23,595 nucleotides of DNA, taken from positions 30,729-54,323 of the forward strand of contig DBXY01000016.1 in the NCBI GenBank assembly GCA_002309765.1, read 5' to 3'. This document shows, piece by piece, positions 1 to 6,942 of the stretch. This DNA comes from Verrucomicrobia bacterium UBA1200 (lineage in GTDB: Bacteria; Verrucomicrobiota; Kiritimatiellia; RFP12; UBA1067). The stretch's first letter is position 1. Each line of letters opens with the position of its first letter. A program made the translations under genes and the position numbers. The notes beneath the pieces are model-generated. The model made no database searches. It saw nothing but the letters and a program-made list of their open reading frames with translations, and was not told where the DNA came from.

Positions 1-744
1 ACCTTTGCCCACGAGAACGGCAGTTACGTTATCACAGCCTACCTCTACAACCGTGCCGAGGGACGCAAGGAGGTGGCCACGAATGACCGTCTTGGCAAAG
101 CGAAGCCGGAAGAGATTAAAGGCCGCTTCACGAAACGTCCGCGCAATTGGTTGCGCACTGTGCGCGGCGACTTTTTTACGGACGAATGGGGCGACACGGA
201 GGAGTGCCTGGACCCCGCGAAGTGGCATCCGTGGGAGTCCTGCTCGGGCATTTCCAAGGCGTACGGCAACCACTGGATGGAGAATGCGGATCCCGGTATG
301 GTGATGTCAGAACGCGATTTCGTCATCCACTTCGCCGATATCGTGACGCGCGGCGGCAACCTGCTTCTGCTCGTGAACCTCGACCCGCAGGGCGATATCC
401 CCGCCGTCCAGCGGGAACGGTTGCTCCAGATCGGCAAATGGCTCAAGCGGTACGGCGAGGCAATCTACGCCACACGCATCCTCGCGCCGTACAAGACGGA
501 TGCGGTAGACTACACCCGCTCGAAGGACGGGAATACATCCTATGCGATCGTGAAGAAGCCGGCGGAGGCGGTGACACTCGCGTGTGCCATTCCCGACGAA
601 GCAACGGTGACGATCATCGGGGAGGGGACACCGCTCAAAACGGAAAAGACCGCAGCGGGGTTGAAGGTTTTCCTTCCGTCCGCCTATGCTTCTGCCGATG
701 TGCCGTTCGCTCTGAAGATCGCCGCGCCCCGTCTCGCGCCTTGA
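1..744 (+). CDS. Alpha-L-fucosidase, GH29 family (3' part, 5' end outside window)
   Basis: The reading frame is open from base 1 and stops at TGA 742-744, so this is the C-terminal 247 residues of a longer protein. A GTG at 73 is only an internal codon. The visible sequence follows the GH29 fucosidase pattern: a YLYNRAE...VATNDRLG stretch (the usual 'YNR...VNDRWG' region), then ECLDP...PWESCSGI, then a helix with DIVTRGGNLLLLVNLDPQGDIP (the family's 'VSKGGNLLLNIGP..DG.I' motif), followed by the GEAIYATR end of the catalytic barrel. The last roughly 80 residues would form the small beta domain. GH29 enzymes release alpha-L-fucose from glycans by a retaining mechanism. The catalytic nucleophile lies upstream of the window, so activity cannot be judged here. 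The usual SWGY is replaced by KAYGNHW, a modest departure. The family call is fairly secure; substrate linkage is unknown. Confidence 0.85.
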   Translation, partial: TFAHENGSYVITAYLYNRAEGRKEVATNDRLGKAKPEEIKGRFTKRPRNWLRTVRGDFFTDEWGDTEECLDPAKWHPWESCSGISKAYGNHWMENADPGMVMSERDFVIHFADIVTRGGNLLLLVNLDPQGDIPAVQRERLLQIGKWLKRYGEAIYATRILAPYKTDAVDYTRSKDGNTSYAIVKKPAEAVTLACAIPDEATVTIIGEGTPLKTEKTAAGLKVFLPSAYASADVPFALKIAAPRLAP

Positions 745-771
745 GGTTTGGCGATGCCGTTAATTTTGCCC

Positions 772-801
772 TTGTGCGATGATGGCGGGATTTGTTATCA
801 T
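772..801 (+). promoter_or_regulatory. Weak candidate sigma70 promoter for the GDPD-HAD lipoprotein gene
   Basis: TTGTGC (772-777) is followed after 17 bases by TTATCA (795-800), in the 145-base gap between the fucosidase stop and the start at 890. Both boxes are imperfect. A hairpin with an 8-bp stem including one G-T wobble (825-832 with 843-850) lies in the resulting leader. It lacks a T-run and so is not a convincing terminator. Confidence 0.35.
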
Positions 802-889
802 TTAACCGTATTCAAAAAGCGGGGGTGTGCCGTCTGGGTGGGCGGTACACTTGTCCGCAAGATGGTGAAAGTTTTCCCTGGGGGAGCGT

Positions 890-2413
890 ATGAAAAAGTG
901 TTTGGTTGGTGTGTTGGCTGCGGTTGTCGCCGCCGGTTGCGTTTCCTTATACCATTCTGGTTCTTGGCGTGATTACGAGAGTCCGCTGATAATTTCTCAT
1001 CGCGGTAGCCGCGGCGAGTATGAGGACAACGCGGCGGAGGGGTTCGCGAAGTGCCTTAAAAACGGAATCCGGGGTTTTGAGACCGATATCCGGATCACCA
1101 AGGATGACGAACTGGTGATTATGCATGACAGCAATGTGGCCCGCACCACCACCGGTTCCGGCGATGTCCATAACATGACGCTGGCCGAAATCACCTCGCT
1201 GACATTAAAGCGCAGCGGCGACCACGTGCCGTCTTTGGCTAAACTGTTGTCGGTGTTCAAAGGCCGGAGTGATGTCCGTCTGGAGCTGGAGATGAAGGAA
1301 AGCACCGAAAAACTGGGCAAAGAGCGAGGCGAGCTGTATTGCCGTAAACTCCACGACCAGGCGGTAGCCGCCATGAAGCCGGGCACCTACATCTTCACCT
1401 CGTTCAACGAGGATACGCTGCGCACGATGAAAGCGCTTTTCCCGGACGCGCCGATCGGTTTGATCCGCGGCAAACCCTGCACCAGAGAGTATGTGGATAC
1501 CGCTATCGCGCTCGGCTGCGAAGGCATTGCGCCAATATTGGCTGGAACCACCAGCGAGGCGATGGATTATGCTCACGAGAAGGGTTTGCTGGTTACGCTT
1601 TGGATGGTGCAGAATTACCGCGACTACGCAGCTTCGCTGGCGTTAAAAGCGGATTTCAACACCAGCGACTGGCCGATGAAGCTGAAGAAGTCCATCTCCA
1701 AGAAGAAGAAACTGGTTTGTCTTGATTTGGACGCGACGTTGTGCGAGCACCGGATGCCCCCGCCGCCGGAGAATTTTGCGGCGCTGAATAGGTTGGAGAA
1801 GCAGTTCAAGTGCGTAATGGTCGCGGCTGGCAACGCGCAGCGGGTTTACAAGCAGATGGGGAATTACCCGATTGACATTGTGGCGAATTACGGGATGCAG
1901 GAAACCAAGGTCATAAACGGGAAATTCACGGTGGTTAAGGCGGTGACCAATACCGTTGACCGGGCGTTTTTCCGCGAAAAGACCGATTACTTGCGCAAGA
2001 AGTATGGTTACACCGAATACTTCGGCGAACCCTTGGAGTTCCATCCTTCGGGAATGGTGACCTTTGGGTTGCTTGGCACCACGCCGCCGCAGGAAAAGAA
2101 ACTGGCGTTCGATCCCGACCGTAAAAAGCGCCGTGCGATGTATAAGGAAGTCTGCGAGATTTTCAAGGACTATTCCGTGTTTATCGGCGGTTCAACCAGC
2201 TTTGATTTCGCCGGCAAGCAGTACAACAAATACGACGCCGCATTGGACTACGCCCGCCGGCACGGCTATAAAGAGGACGAAGTGGTGTTTATCGGCGATG
2301 ATTTCGGCGATGGCGGCGGCGATAGCCATGTCCGTATCAAAGGCATGGATTACATTGAAATCACCGATTACCGCAAATTCCCCGAAGCGGTCTCGATACT
2401 GCTGAACCAATAG
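890..2413 (+). CDS. Predicted lipoprotein: GDPD-family phosphodiesterase fused to a phosphomannomutase-like HAD domain
   Basis: This 507-aa protein begins with a lipoprotein signal (MKK, hydrophobic stretch, lipobox AAGC with Cys17). ATG 890 is preceded by a GGGGAG ribosome site. Residues about 32-262 are a GDPD domain: H37-R38-G39, E43 and N47, E64-x-D66 and H79-D80 match the catalytic and metal-binding pattern, and it ends with a typical FNTSDWP strand. After a lysine-rich linker (265-274) comes a HAD type IIB domain. Motif I is D279-x-D281-x-T283, motif II is VAAGNAQ (about 311), the motif III lysine is probably K447, and motif IV is GDDFGDGGGD (469-478). The segments EFHPSGMV, IGGSTSFD and the GGGD loop parallel EFRNGMLN, IGGQISFD and the PGGND loop of phosphomannomutases. 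GDPDs cleave glycerophosphodiesters to glycerol 3-phosphate and an alcohol. The signal predicts that both domains act outside the cytoplasm, so phosphatase action on the released product is plausible but inferred. The gene converges on cimA with an 18-base gap. Confidence 0.85.
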   Translation: MKKCLVGVLAAVVAAGCVSLYHSGSWRDYESPLIISHRGSRGEYEDNAAEGFAKCLKNGIRGFETDIRITKDDELVIMHDSNVARTTTGSGDVHNMTLAEITSLTLKRSGDHVPSLAKLLSVFKGRSDVRLELEMKESTEKLGKERGELYCRKLHDQAVAAMKPGTYIFTSFNEDTLRTMKALFPDAPIGLIRGKPCTREYVDTAIALGCEGIAPILAGTTSEAMDYAHEKGLLVTLWMVQNYRDYAASLALKADFNTSDWPMKLKKSISKKKKLVCLDLDATLCEHRMPPPPENFAALNRLEKQFKCVMVAAGNAQRVYKQMGNYPIDIVANYGMQETKVINGKFTVVKAVTNTVDRAFFREKTDYLRKKYGYTEYFGEPLEFHPSGMVTFGLLGTTPPQEKKLAFDPDRKKRRAMYKEVCEIFKDYSVFIGGSTSFDFAGKQYNKYDAALDYARRHGYKEDEVVFIGDDFGDGGGDSHVRIKGMDYIEITDYRKFPEAVSILLNQ

Positions 2414-2431
2414 TCGTCGCGGCGAAATCCG

Positions 2432-4006
2432 TTAACGGTTGTTCAGGAAGTATTCCAGACTTTCCAGCATGGCCTGCCACGATGCCTCGACAATGTTTTC
2501 CGAGACCCCGATGGTGGACCATTGCTGTTTGGAGTCGCTGGATTCTATCACCACGCGGGTAGTGGCTTTGGCCGCTTGTTGCGGATCAAGAATGCGCACC
2601 CGGTAGTCGGAAAGGGACATTTGATCGATTTCCGGGTAAAACGGCCGTAAGGCGGTGCGCAGGGCCTGATTGAGTGCGTCGACCGGGCCTCCGCCCTCGC
2701 CAGCGGAGAGCGATGCCTTGTCGCCGACCTTAATCTTGATGGTGGCTTCCGAGATACACGGAACATCGCGTCCGCGTTTTTCAACGATTACCCGGAATCC
2801 GTCCAGCTCGAATTTCGGGGAGTACCGGTGGAGTGCCTTTTGGAGCAGGATTTTCAGCGAACCGTCAACCGACTCGTAGGAGTAGCCGACGCTTTCGCGC
2901 TCTTTGATTTCGTTGAGAATTTTTTCCAGCCCGGTTTTGTCCAAATGGTCGAGCGGCTCGCCCAATTCCCGCGATTTAATTAGGATGTTGGTTTTTCCGG
3001 CCAGTTCGGAAACCAGAACGTGCCGTTCGTTGCCCACCGCCGCGGGGTCGATCTGTTCAAATGAGCTGGGGTCTTTGGCGACAGCGTTCACATGGGTGCC
3101 GGCCTTATGGCTGAATGCCGACGAACCCACGAACGGGCGGCAGGGGTCGGGACGGCGGTTGGTCAGTTCGTCAGCCGTCTTTGACAGGATGGAGAGCATT
3201 TTGAGCCGTTCCGGGCCGATGCAGGTGAACTGCGGGCATTTCAGCTCCAGTATCGGGATGATTGAGGTCAAATCCGCATTGCCGATGCGCTCGCCAAAAC
3301 CGTTGACGCAACCTTGCGCCATTTCCGCCCCGTTTTCCAGCGCCGCCAGCGTGTTGGCAACCGCTAGCCCGCAATCGTTGTGGGTGTGGATGCCCAGCGG
3401 CACCCCGGATTTCATGGCGGCAACCGCCGCCGTGAAGGAGCCGATTTCGCCGGGCAGGGTGCCACCGTTGGTGTCGCATAGCGTCAAGTATTCCGGGGAC
3501 TCCGCGAAAAGTTGTTCGAGCATTTGAGCGACATCTTCGGGCGCGGAACGCCAACCGTCAAAAAAGTGCTCGGCGTCGAAAATAACTTTCCGCCCTTCAC
3601 GATGCAGAAAACGCACGGTTTGCGCCAACAGCGGAAAATAATCGCGCCATTGCAAACCCAGCACTTTTTCGACGTGCGAGGGATGCGATTTGCCGTAAAT
3701 AGTGACCCACTCCGTTTCGGCTTCCAGCAACGCCCGCAATGCGGGGTCGCGGTCCGGCTCGATGCCGGGGCGGCAGGCCATGCCGAATGCCACCAGCTGC
3801 GCATTGCGGAGCGACGACTTTTTCATCTCGTTGAAAAAGTTGCGGTCGGTTGGGTTGGAACCCGGATATCCGCCTTCGATGAAGTCAATCCCGAATTCGT
3901 CCAGCAAGTGGGCGAAACGGATGCGTCCGGATTCGGAGAAAGAAACCCCTTCGCCCTGCGTGCCGTCACGAAGCGAGGCATCGTAAATACGGATTTTCCT
4001 TTGCAT
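2432..4006 (-). CDS. cimA: (R)-citramalate synthase
   Basis: A 524-aa enzyme predicted to condense pyruvate and acetyl-CoA to (R)-citramalate, the first step of threonine-independent 2-oxobutanoate and isoleucine synthesis. The N-terminal HMGL-like TIM barrel has SLRDGTQGEG (R13-D14), FIEGGYPGSNP, HTHND (H207, H209) and NGFGERIGN (to N243), giving the expected metal ligands. The C-terminal region from about residue 385 fits the LeuA-type allosteric domain, the usual site of isoleucine feedback. Length and the DGTQGEGVSFS signature fit the roughly 525-aa citramalate synthase family (TIGR00977-like) rather than 2-isopropylmalate synthase. The ATG at 4006-4004 overlaps the lysC stop by one base (TGATG), implying translational coupling. 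A GTG one codon upstream (4009) is an alternative start. It is the last gene of hom-lysC-cimA. Confidence 0.93.
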   Translation of the reverse strand: MQRKIRIYDASLRDGTQGEGVSFSESGRIRFAHLLDEFGIDFIEGGYPGSNPTDRNFFNEMKKSSLRNAQLVAFGMACRPGIEPDRDPALRALLEAETEWVTIYGKSHPSHVEKVLGLQWRDYFPLLAQTVRFLHREGRKVIFDAEHFFDGWRSAPEDVAQMLEQLFAESPEYLTLCDTNGGTLPGEIGSFTAAVAAMKSGVPLGIHTHNDCGLAVANTLAALENGAEMAQGCVNGFGERIGNADLTSIIPILELKCPQFTCIGPERLKMLSILSKTADELTNRRPDPCRPFVGSSAFSHKAGTHVNAVAKDPSSFEQIDPAAVGNERHVLVSELAGKTNILIKSRELGEPLDHLDKTGLEKILNEIKERESVGYSYESVDGSLKILLQKALHRYSPKFELDGFRVIVEKRGRDVPCISEATIKIKVGDKASLSAGEGGGPVDALNQALRTALRPFYPEIDQMSLSDYRVRILDPQQAAKATTRVVIESSDSKQQWSTIGVSENIVEASWQAMLESLEYFLNNR

Positions 4007-5367
4007 CACTTCAAATTGAAAAATTCGTTGTAAAGGGAACGGACGGCTTTGTTGCGCTGTTCCGCTTTAATGCCGAACACGATACTGATTTCCGAGGAGC
4101 CTTGGCTCATCAGCTCAATGTTGACGCCCGCTTCGGCGAGCGCGCGGGTGGCGCGGGCCGCCATGCCGACCGTGTAGTAAAGCCCTTCGCCGACCACCAT
4201 AATCATGGCGTAGCCGCGGGTGAGCGTTACCGAGTCCGGATGCAGCTCGTTGCGGATCCGGTCCATCACGATTTTTTCGGTCTCGCCGTTCAGGTTGCGG
4301 GTACGGATGATTACCGACACGCTGTCGATGCCGGACGGCATGTGGTCATACGCTACGCCGCACTCTTCGAGAATTTGCAGCAGCCGGCGGACAAAACCGA
4401 CCGCGCGGTTCATCATGTATTTGTCAACGTACAGGTTGCAGAATCCGTCATCGCTTGCAATGCCCACCACGCCACCGGCGATCACCCGGCGGGACTGCAC
4501 GATCATGGTGCCCGGCAATTCGGGGTGGTTGGTGTTGCGGACATTGATCGGGATGCCCGCCTTGACCACCGGACGCACCGCTTCGTCGTGGAATACTCCG
4601 AACCCGGCGTATGCCAATTCACGCATTTCCCGATAGGTCATGGTGGGGATTCCGCGTTTTACGTCCGGCACCACGCGCGGATCCACCGGATAAACGGAAT
4701 CGACGTCGGTGAAGTTTTCGTAAATGTCCGCTTTTACGGCAGCCGCCAGAATCGATCCGGTGATATCGGACCCGCCGCGGGGGAAGGTGGCGATTTTCCC
4801 GTCTTTGGTGATTCCAAAGAATCCAGGGAAAATCACCAGTTCGTTGCGCCCCAGTAGCGATCCGGCCAACAAACTGTACGACTCCTCCAGCAGCTGGGCG
4901 TTGCCGAAGTCGCTGGAGAGGTACATCCCGGCCTCGCCAGGGTTGACGTACACCGCATTTGCGCCACGCGCCCTAAAAGCTTGTGCAACGATTTTGGCGC
5001 TGTTGTCTTCGCCTGCGGCTTTAAGGCAATCCATGTACATTCCCGCGTGCGACTTGTCGCCGGCCAAACGGTCACGTAGGTCGCGCTCGATTTCCTTCAC
5101 CACCTCAGGGGGAAGGTTGAGGTCGCGCTGTATTTCCGCATAGCGATCCACAATGGCCATCAATTGGCTTTCCGTCTCTTCCCCGCTTAACGAGGCCGAG
5201 GCCAGTTTGATGAGCATGTCGGTGACTTTGGTGTCCGCGCTGTTACGCTTGCCGGGGGCGGAAACCACCACAATCCGCCGATCGGGGTCGGCAAGGATGA
5301 TGTCGATTATTTTGGTCACTTGGGCGGCGTCCGCCACGGACGATCCGCCGAATTTGCAAACTTTCAT
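4006..5367 (-). CDS. lysC: Aspartate kinase (aspartokinase), monofunctional
   Basis: A 453-aa kinase that phosphorylates aspartate to aspartyl-4-phosphate, the entry to lysine, threonine, methionine and diaminopimelate synthesis. The start KFGGSSVAD (K5 to S10) is the classic nucleotide-binding signature. FPRGGSDITGSILAAA (195-210) followed by YENFTDVDSVYPVDPR is the conserved substrate and nucleotide region. Two ACT domains occupy about residues 313-453 (VRRLLQILEECGV and TRALAEAGVNIELMSQGSSE), consistent with end-product feedback. The length, near 450 residues, is that of the class with the middle insertion. ATG 5367 follows an AAGG element and lies 15 bases after the hom stop; the stop overlaps the cimA start. 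Which effector (lysine or threonine) controls it cannot be read from the sequence. Confidence 0.95.
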   Translation of the reverse strand: MKVCKFGGSSVADAAQVTKIIDIILADPDRRIVVVSAPGKRNSADTKVTDMLIKLASASLSGEETESQLMAIVDRYAEIQRDLNLPPEVVKEIERDLRDRLAGDKSHAGMYMDCLKAAGEDNSAKIVAQAFRARGANAVYVNPGEAGMYLSSDFGNAQLLEESYSLLAGSLLGRNELVIFPGFFGITKDGKIATFPRGGSDITGSILAAAVKADIYENFTDVDSVYPVDPRVVPDVKRGIPTMTYREMRELAYAGFGVFHDEAVRPVVKAGIPINVRNTNHPELPGTMIVQSRRVIAGGVVGIASDDGFCNLYVDKYMMNRAVGFVRRLLQILEECGVAYDHMPSGIDSVSVIIRTRNLNGETEKIVMDRIRNELHPDSVTLTRGYAMIMVVGEGLYYTVGMAARATRALAEAGVNIELMSQGSSEISIVFGIKAEQRNKAVRSLYNEFFNLK

Positions 5368-5382
5368 GGATTAATCAACCTT

Positions 5383-6684
5383 TTACAGCACCCGCAGTTT
5401 GACTGGTTCTTCGCTAACCACGCCGGAGACCAGGATTTCATGCAGCGCGGTTTCCACCGCTTCAACCGTTGCGGGATGGGTCAGCACCACCACCGGCACG
5501 AAACCGTTGTTAACGTTACTTATGGTTTCCTTTTGGGTGGCGGCCAGCACGCTTACGCCGTGGCGTCCCAGCGATGCGGTAAAGGTAGCCAACGCCCCGG
5601 CCCGGTCGCTCACCATCAGGCGGATGTAAAAACGGCTCACCTCTTTTTCCGCCGGACGCATCTGGTATTTTCCGGTGTTGGCGGTGCAGACCGCCTGGGC
5701 ATAGCGCGGACGGCCGAAGGTGAGGTTTCTGGCGATATCGCCGATGTCGCCGATCACGGTACTGGCGGTAGGGGCTCGCCCGGCCCCGCGCCCGTAGTAG
5801 AGCGTATCGCCGCTTAGGTCGCCGCGGATCATCGCCGCGTTGAACACCCCGTTCACCGAAGCCAGCATGTGGTTCATCGGCACTAGGGTGGGGTGTACGC
5901 CCACCTCGACTTCGCCGTCGCCGCTCTTGATGGTGGCGAGCAGTTTGATGCGGTAGCCGAATTGGGCGGCATATTGAACATCGATTCCGCTCAAATTGCG
6001 GATACCTTCCACCTCCACGCTCTTCAACGGCACGTAAAATCCGTAAGCCAGCGACGCCAGGATGGTTGCCTTGTGGGCGGTGTCGAAACCGTCAATGTCC
6101 AGACTAGGATCGGCCTCGGCGTAACCCGCCTCCTGGGCGGCCTTCAGCACCTCGTCGAACGGCAAGCCTTCTTGTTCCATACGGGTGAGGATGTAGTTGC
6201 AGGTGCCATTGAGGATGCCGTGGATGGTTTCGATCCGGTTACCGGACAAACCTTCGCGCAGCACGCGGATTATTGGGATGCCTCCGCCCACGCTGGCGCC
6301 AAAATAGATATCGACCTGTTTTTCGGCAGCTGCCCCAAAAATCTCCCCACCGTACTCGGCGAGCAGTTTTTTGTTGGCGGTTACCACCGATTTGCCGGAA
6401 TTGATCGCTTCCAGCACAAATTTCTTCGCGATGCCGGTGCCGCCGATCAGTTCAACGATAATCTGGATTTCGGGGTCGTGGATTACAGACATTGCGTCGG
6501 TAGTGAGCATTCCTTCCGGGATTTCAACCCCGCGGTCGGTAGTCACGTCCAAGTCCGCGATTTTGCGCAACACAATATCCACGCCCAGCCGTTGCGAGAG
6601 CAATTCACGGTTGGAGAGCAATCCCTCCACCACGCCCGCGCCGACTGTGCCGAAACCCAATAGGCCAACACCGATTTGCTTCAT
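5383..6684 (-). CDS. hom: Homoserine dehydrogenase with C-terminal ACT domain
   Basis: A 433-aa NAD(P)-dependent enzyme that reduces aspartate 4-semialdehyde to homoserine. The Rossmann start LLGFGTVGAGV (G10-x-G12-x-x-G15), VTANKKLL (K105), ASVGGGIPII, GILNGTCNYILT and EADPSLDIDGFDTAHK (E190, D201, K205) are the family's cofactor, catalytic and substrate motifs. Residues about 352-433 form an ACT regulatory domain (FYIRLMVSDRAGALATFTASL), suggesting threonine feedback. ATG 6684 follows a CAGGT ribosome-site-like sequence at about 8 bases. It is the first gene of the operon and has a near-consensus promoter upstream. No thrB, thrC or asd lies beside it in this window, so those must be elsewhere. 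Confidence 0.95.
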   Translation of the reverse strand: MKQIGVGLLGFGTVGAGVVEGLLSNRELLSQRLGVDIVLRKIADLDVTTDRGVEIPEGMLTTDAMSVIHDPEIQIIVELIGGTGIAKKFVLEAINSGKSVVTANKKLLAEYGGEIFGAAAEKQVDIYFGASVGGGIPIIRVLREGLSGNRIETIHGILNGTCNYILTRMEQEGLPFDEVLKAAQEAGYAEADPSLDIDGFDTAHKATILASLAYGFYVPLKSVEVEGIRNLSGIDVQYAAQFGYRIKLLATIKSGDGEVEVGVHPTLVPMNHMLASVNGVFNAAMIRGDLSGDTLYYGRGAGRAPTASTVIGDIGDIARNLTFGRPRYAQAVCTANTGKYQMRPAEKEVSRFYIRLMVSDRAGALATFTASLGRHGVSVLAATQKETISNVNNGFVPVVVLTHPATVEAVETALHEILVSGVVSEEPVKLRVL

Positions 6685-6725
6685 AATTTTTACCTGCTTT
6701 CTCTAAAAAACAAAGATAAATTTTT

Positions 6726-6754
6726 ATTATACCGCACTGGACGGTGGCAATCAA
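6726..6754 (-). promoter_or_regulatory. Sigma70-like promoter of the hom-lysC-cimA operon
   Basis: On the minus strand TTGATT (6754-6749) is followed after 17 bases by a perfect TATAAT (6731-6726). Transcription would begin near 6719, giving a leader of about 35 bases. That leader is too short for a T-box or a leader-peptide attenuator. It lies in the 258-base divergent gap to the first giant gene. Confidence 0.65.
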
Positions 6755-6857
6755 GCGCGAAAATCAACGTGAAAAGCGGTCTTTAGTCATTAAGTGGATA
6801 TTTGATAGTCATTCTAGCTAGTTGTTTGCCGTGATTCTGCACGGAGTCTTTTTGCTC

Positions 6858-6886
6858 TTGACTTGGGACGGCAGAGAGGGTAACAT
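6858..6886 (+). promoter_or_regulatory. Sigma70-like promoter of the first giant surface protein gene
   Basis: TTGACT (6858-6863), a 17-base spacer, then TAACAT (6881-6886). The predicted transcript start near 6893 gives a leader of about 50 bases to ATG 6943. It lies downstream of an in-frame TTG at 6889, which argues against that TTG as the start codon. Confidence 0.6.
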
Positions 6887-6942
6887 TATTGCGACAATTG
6901 ATGTGGTATTTTCTTTGGTTGTCATACAGGGGAGTTGTTACT

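Noticed and set aside
825..850. Terminator for the fucosidase gene or a riboswitch ahead of the GDPD gene
   Set aside because: It is a simple 8-bp stem with one G-T pair, a 10-base loop and no T-run, and no known riboswitch core is recognisable.
2432..4006. 2-isopropylmalate or homocitrate synthase
   Set aside because: The DGTQGEGVSFS start, length and operon partners fit citramalate synthase better; no leucine genes are adjacent.
6829..6853. Hairpin plus T-run (CCGTG...CACGG) as a terminator or attenuator before the first giant gene
   Set aside because: The stem is only 5 bp and it lies upstream of the likely promoter; there is no gene on the plus strand for it to terminate.
6889..6942. 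TTG at 6889 as the start of the first giant protein
   Set aside because: It lies before or at the predicted transcript start and would put 18 residues ahead of the signal peptide. ATG 6943 has a strong ribosome site.
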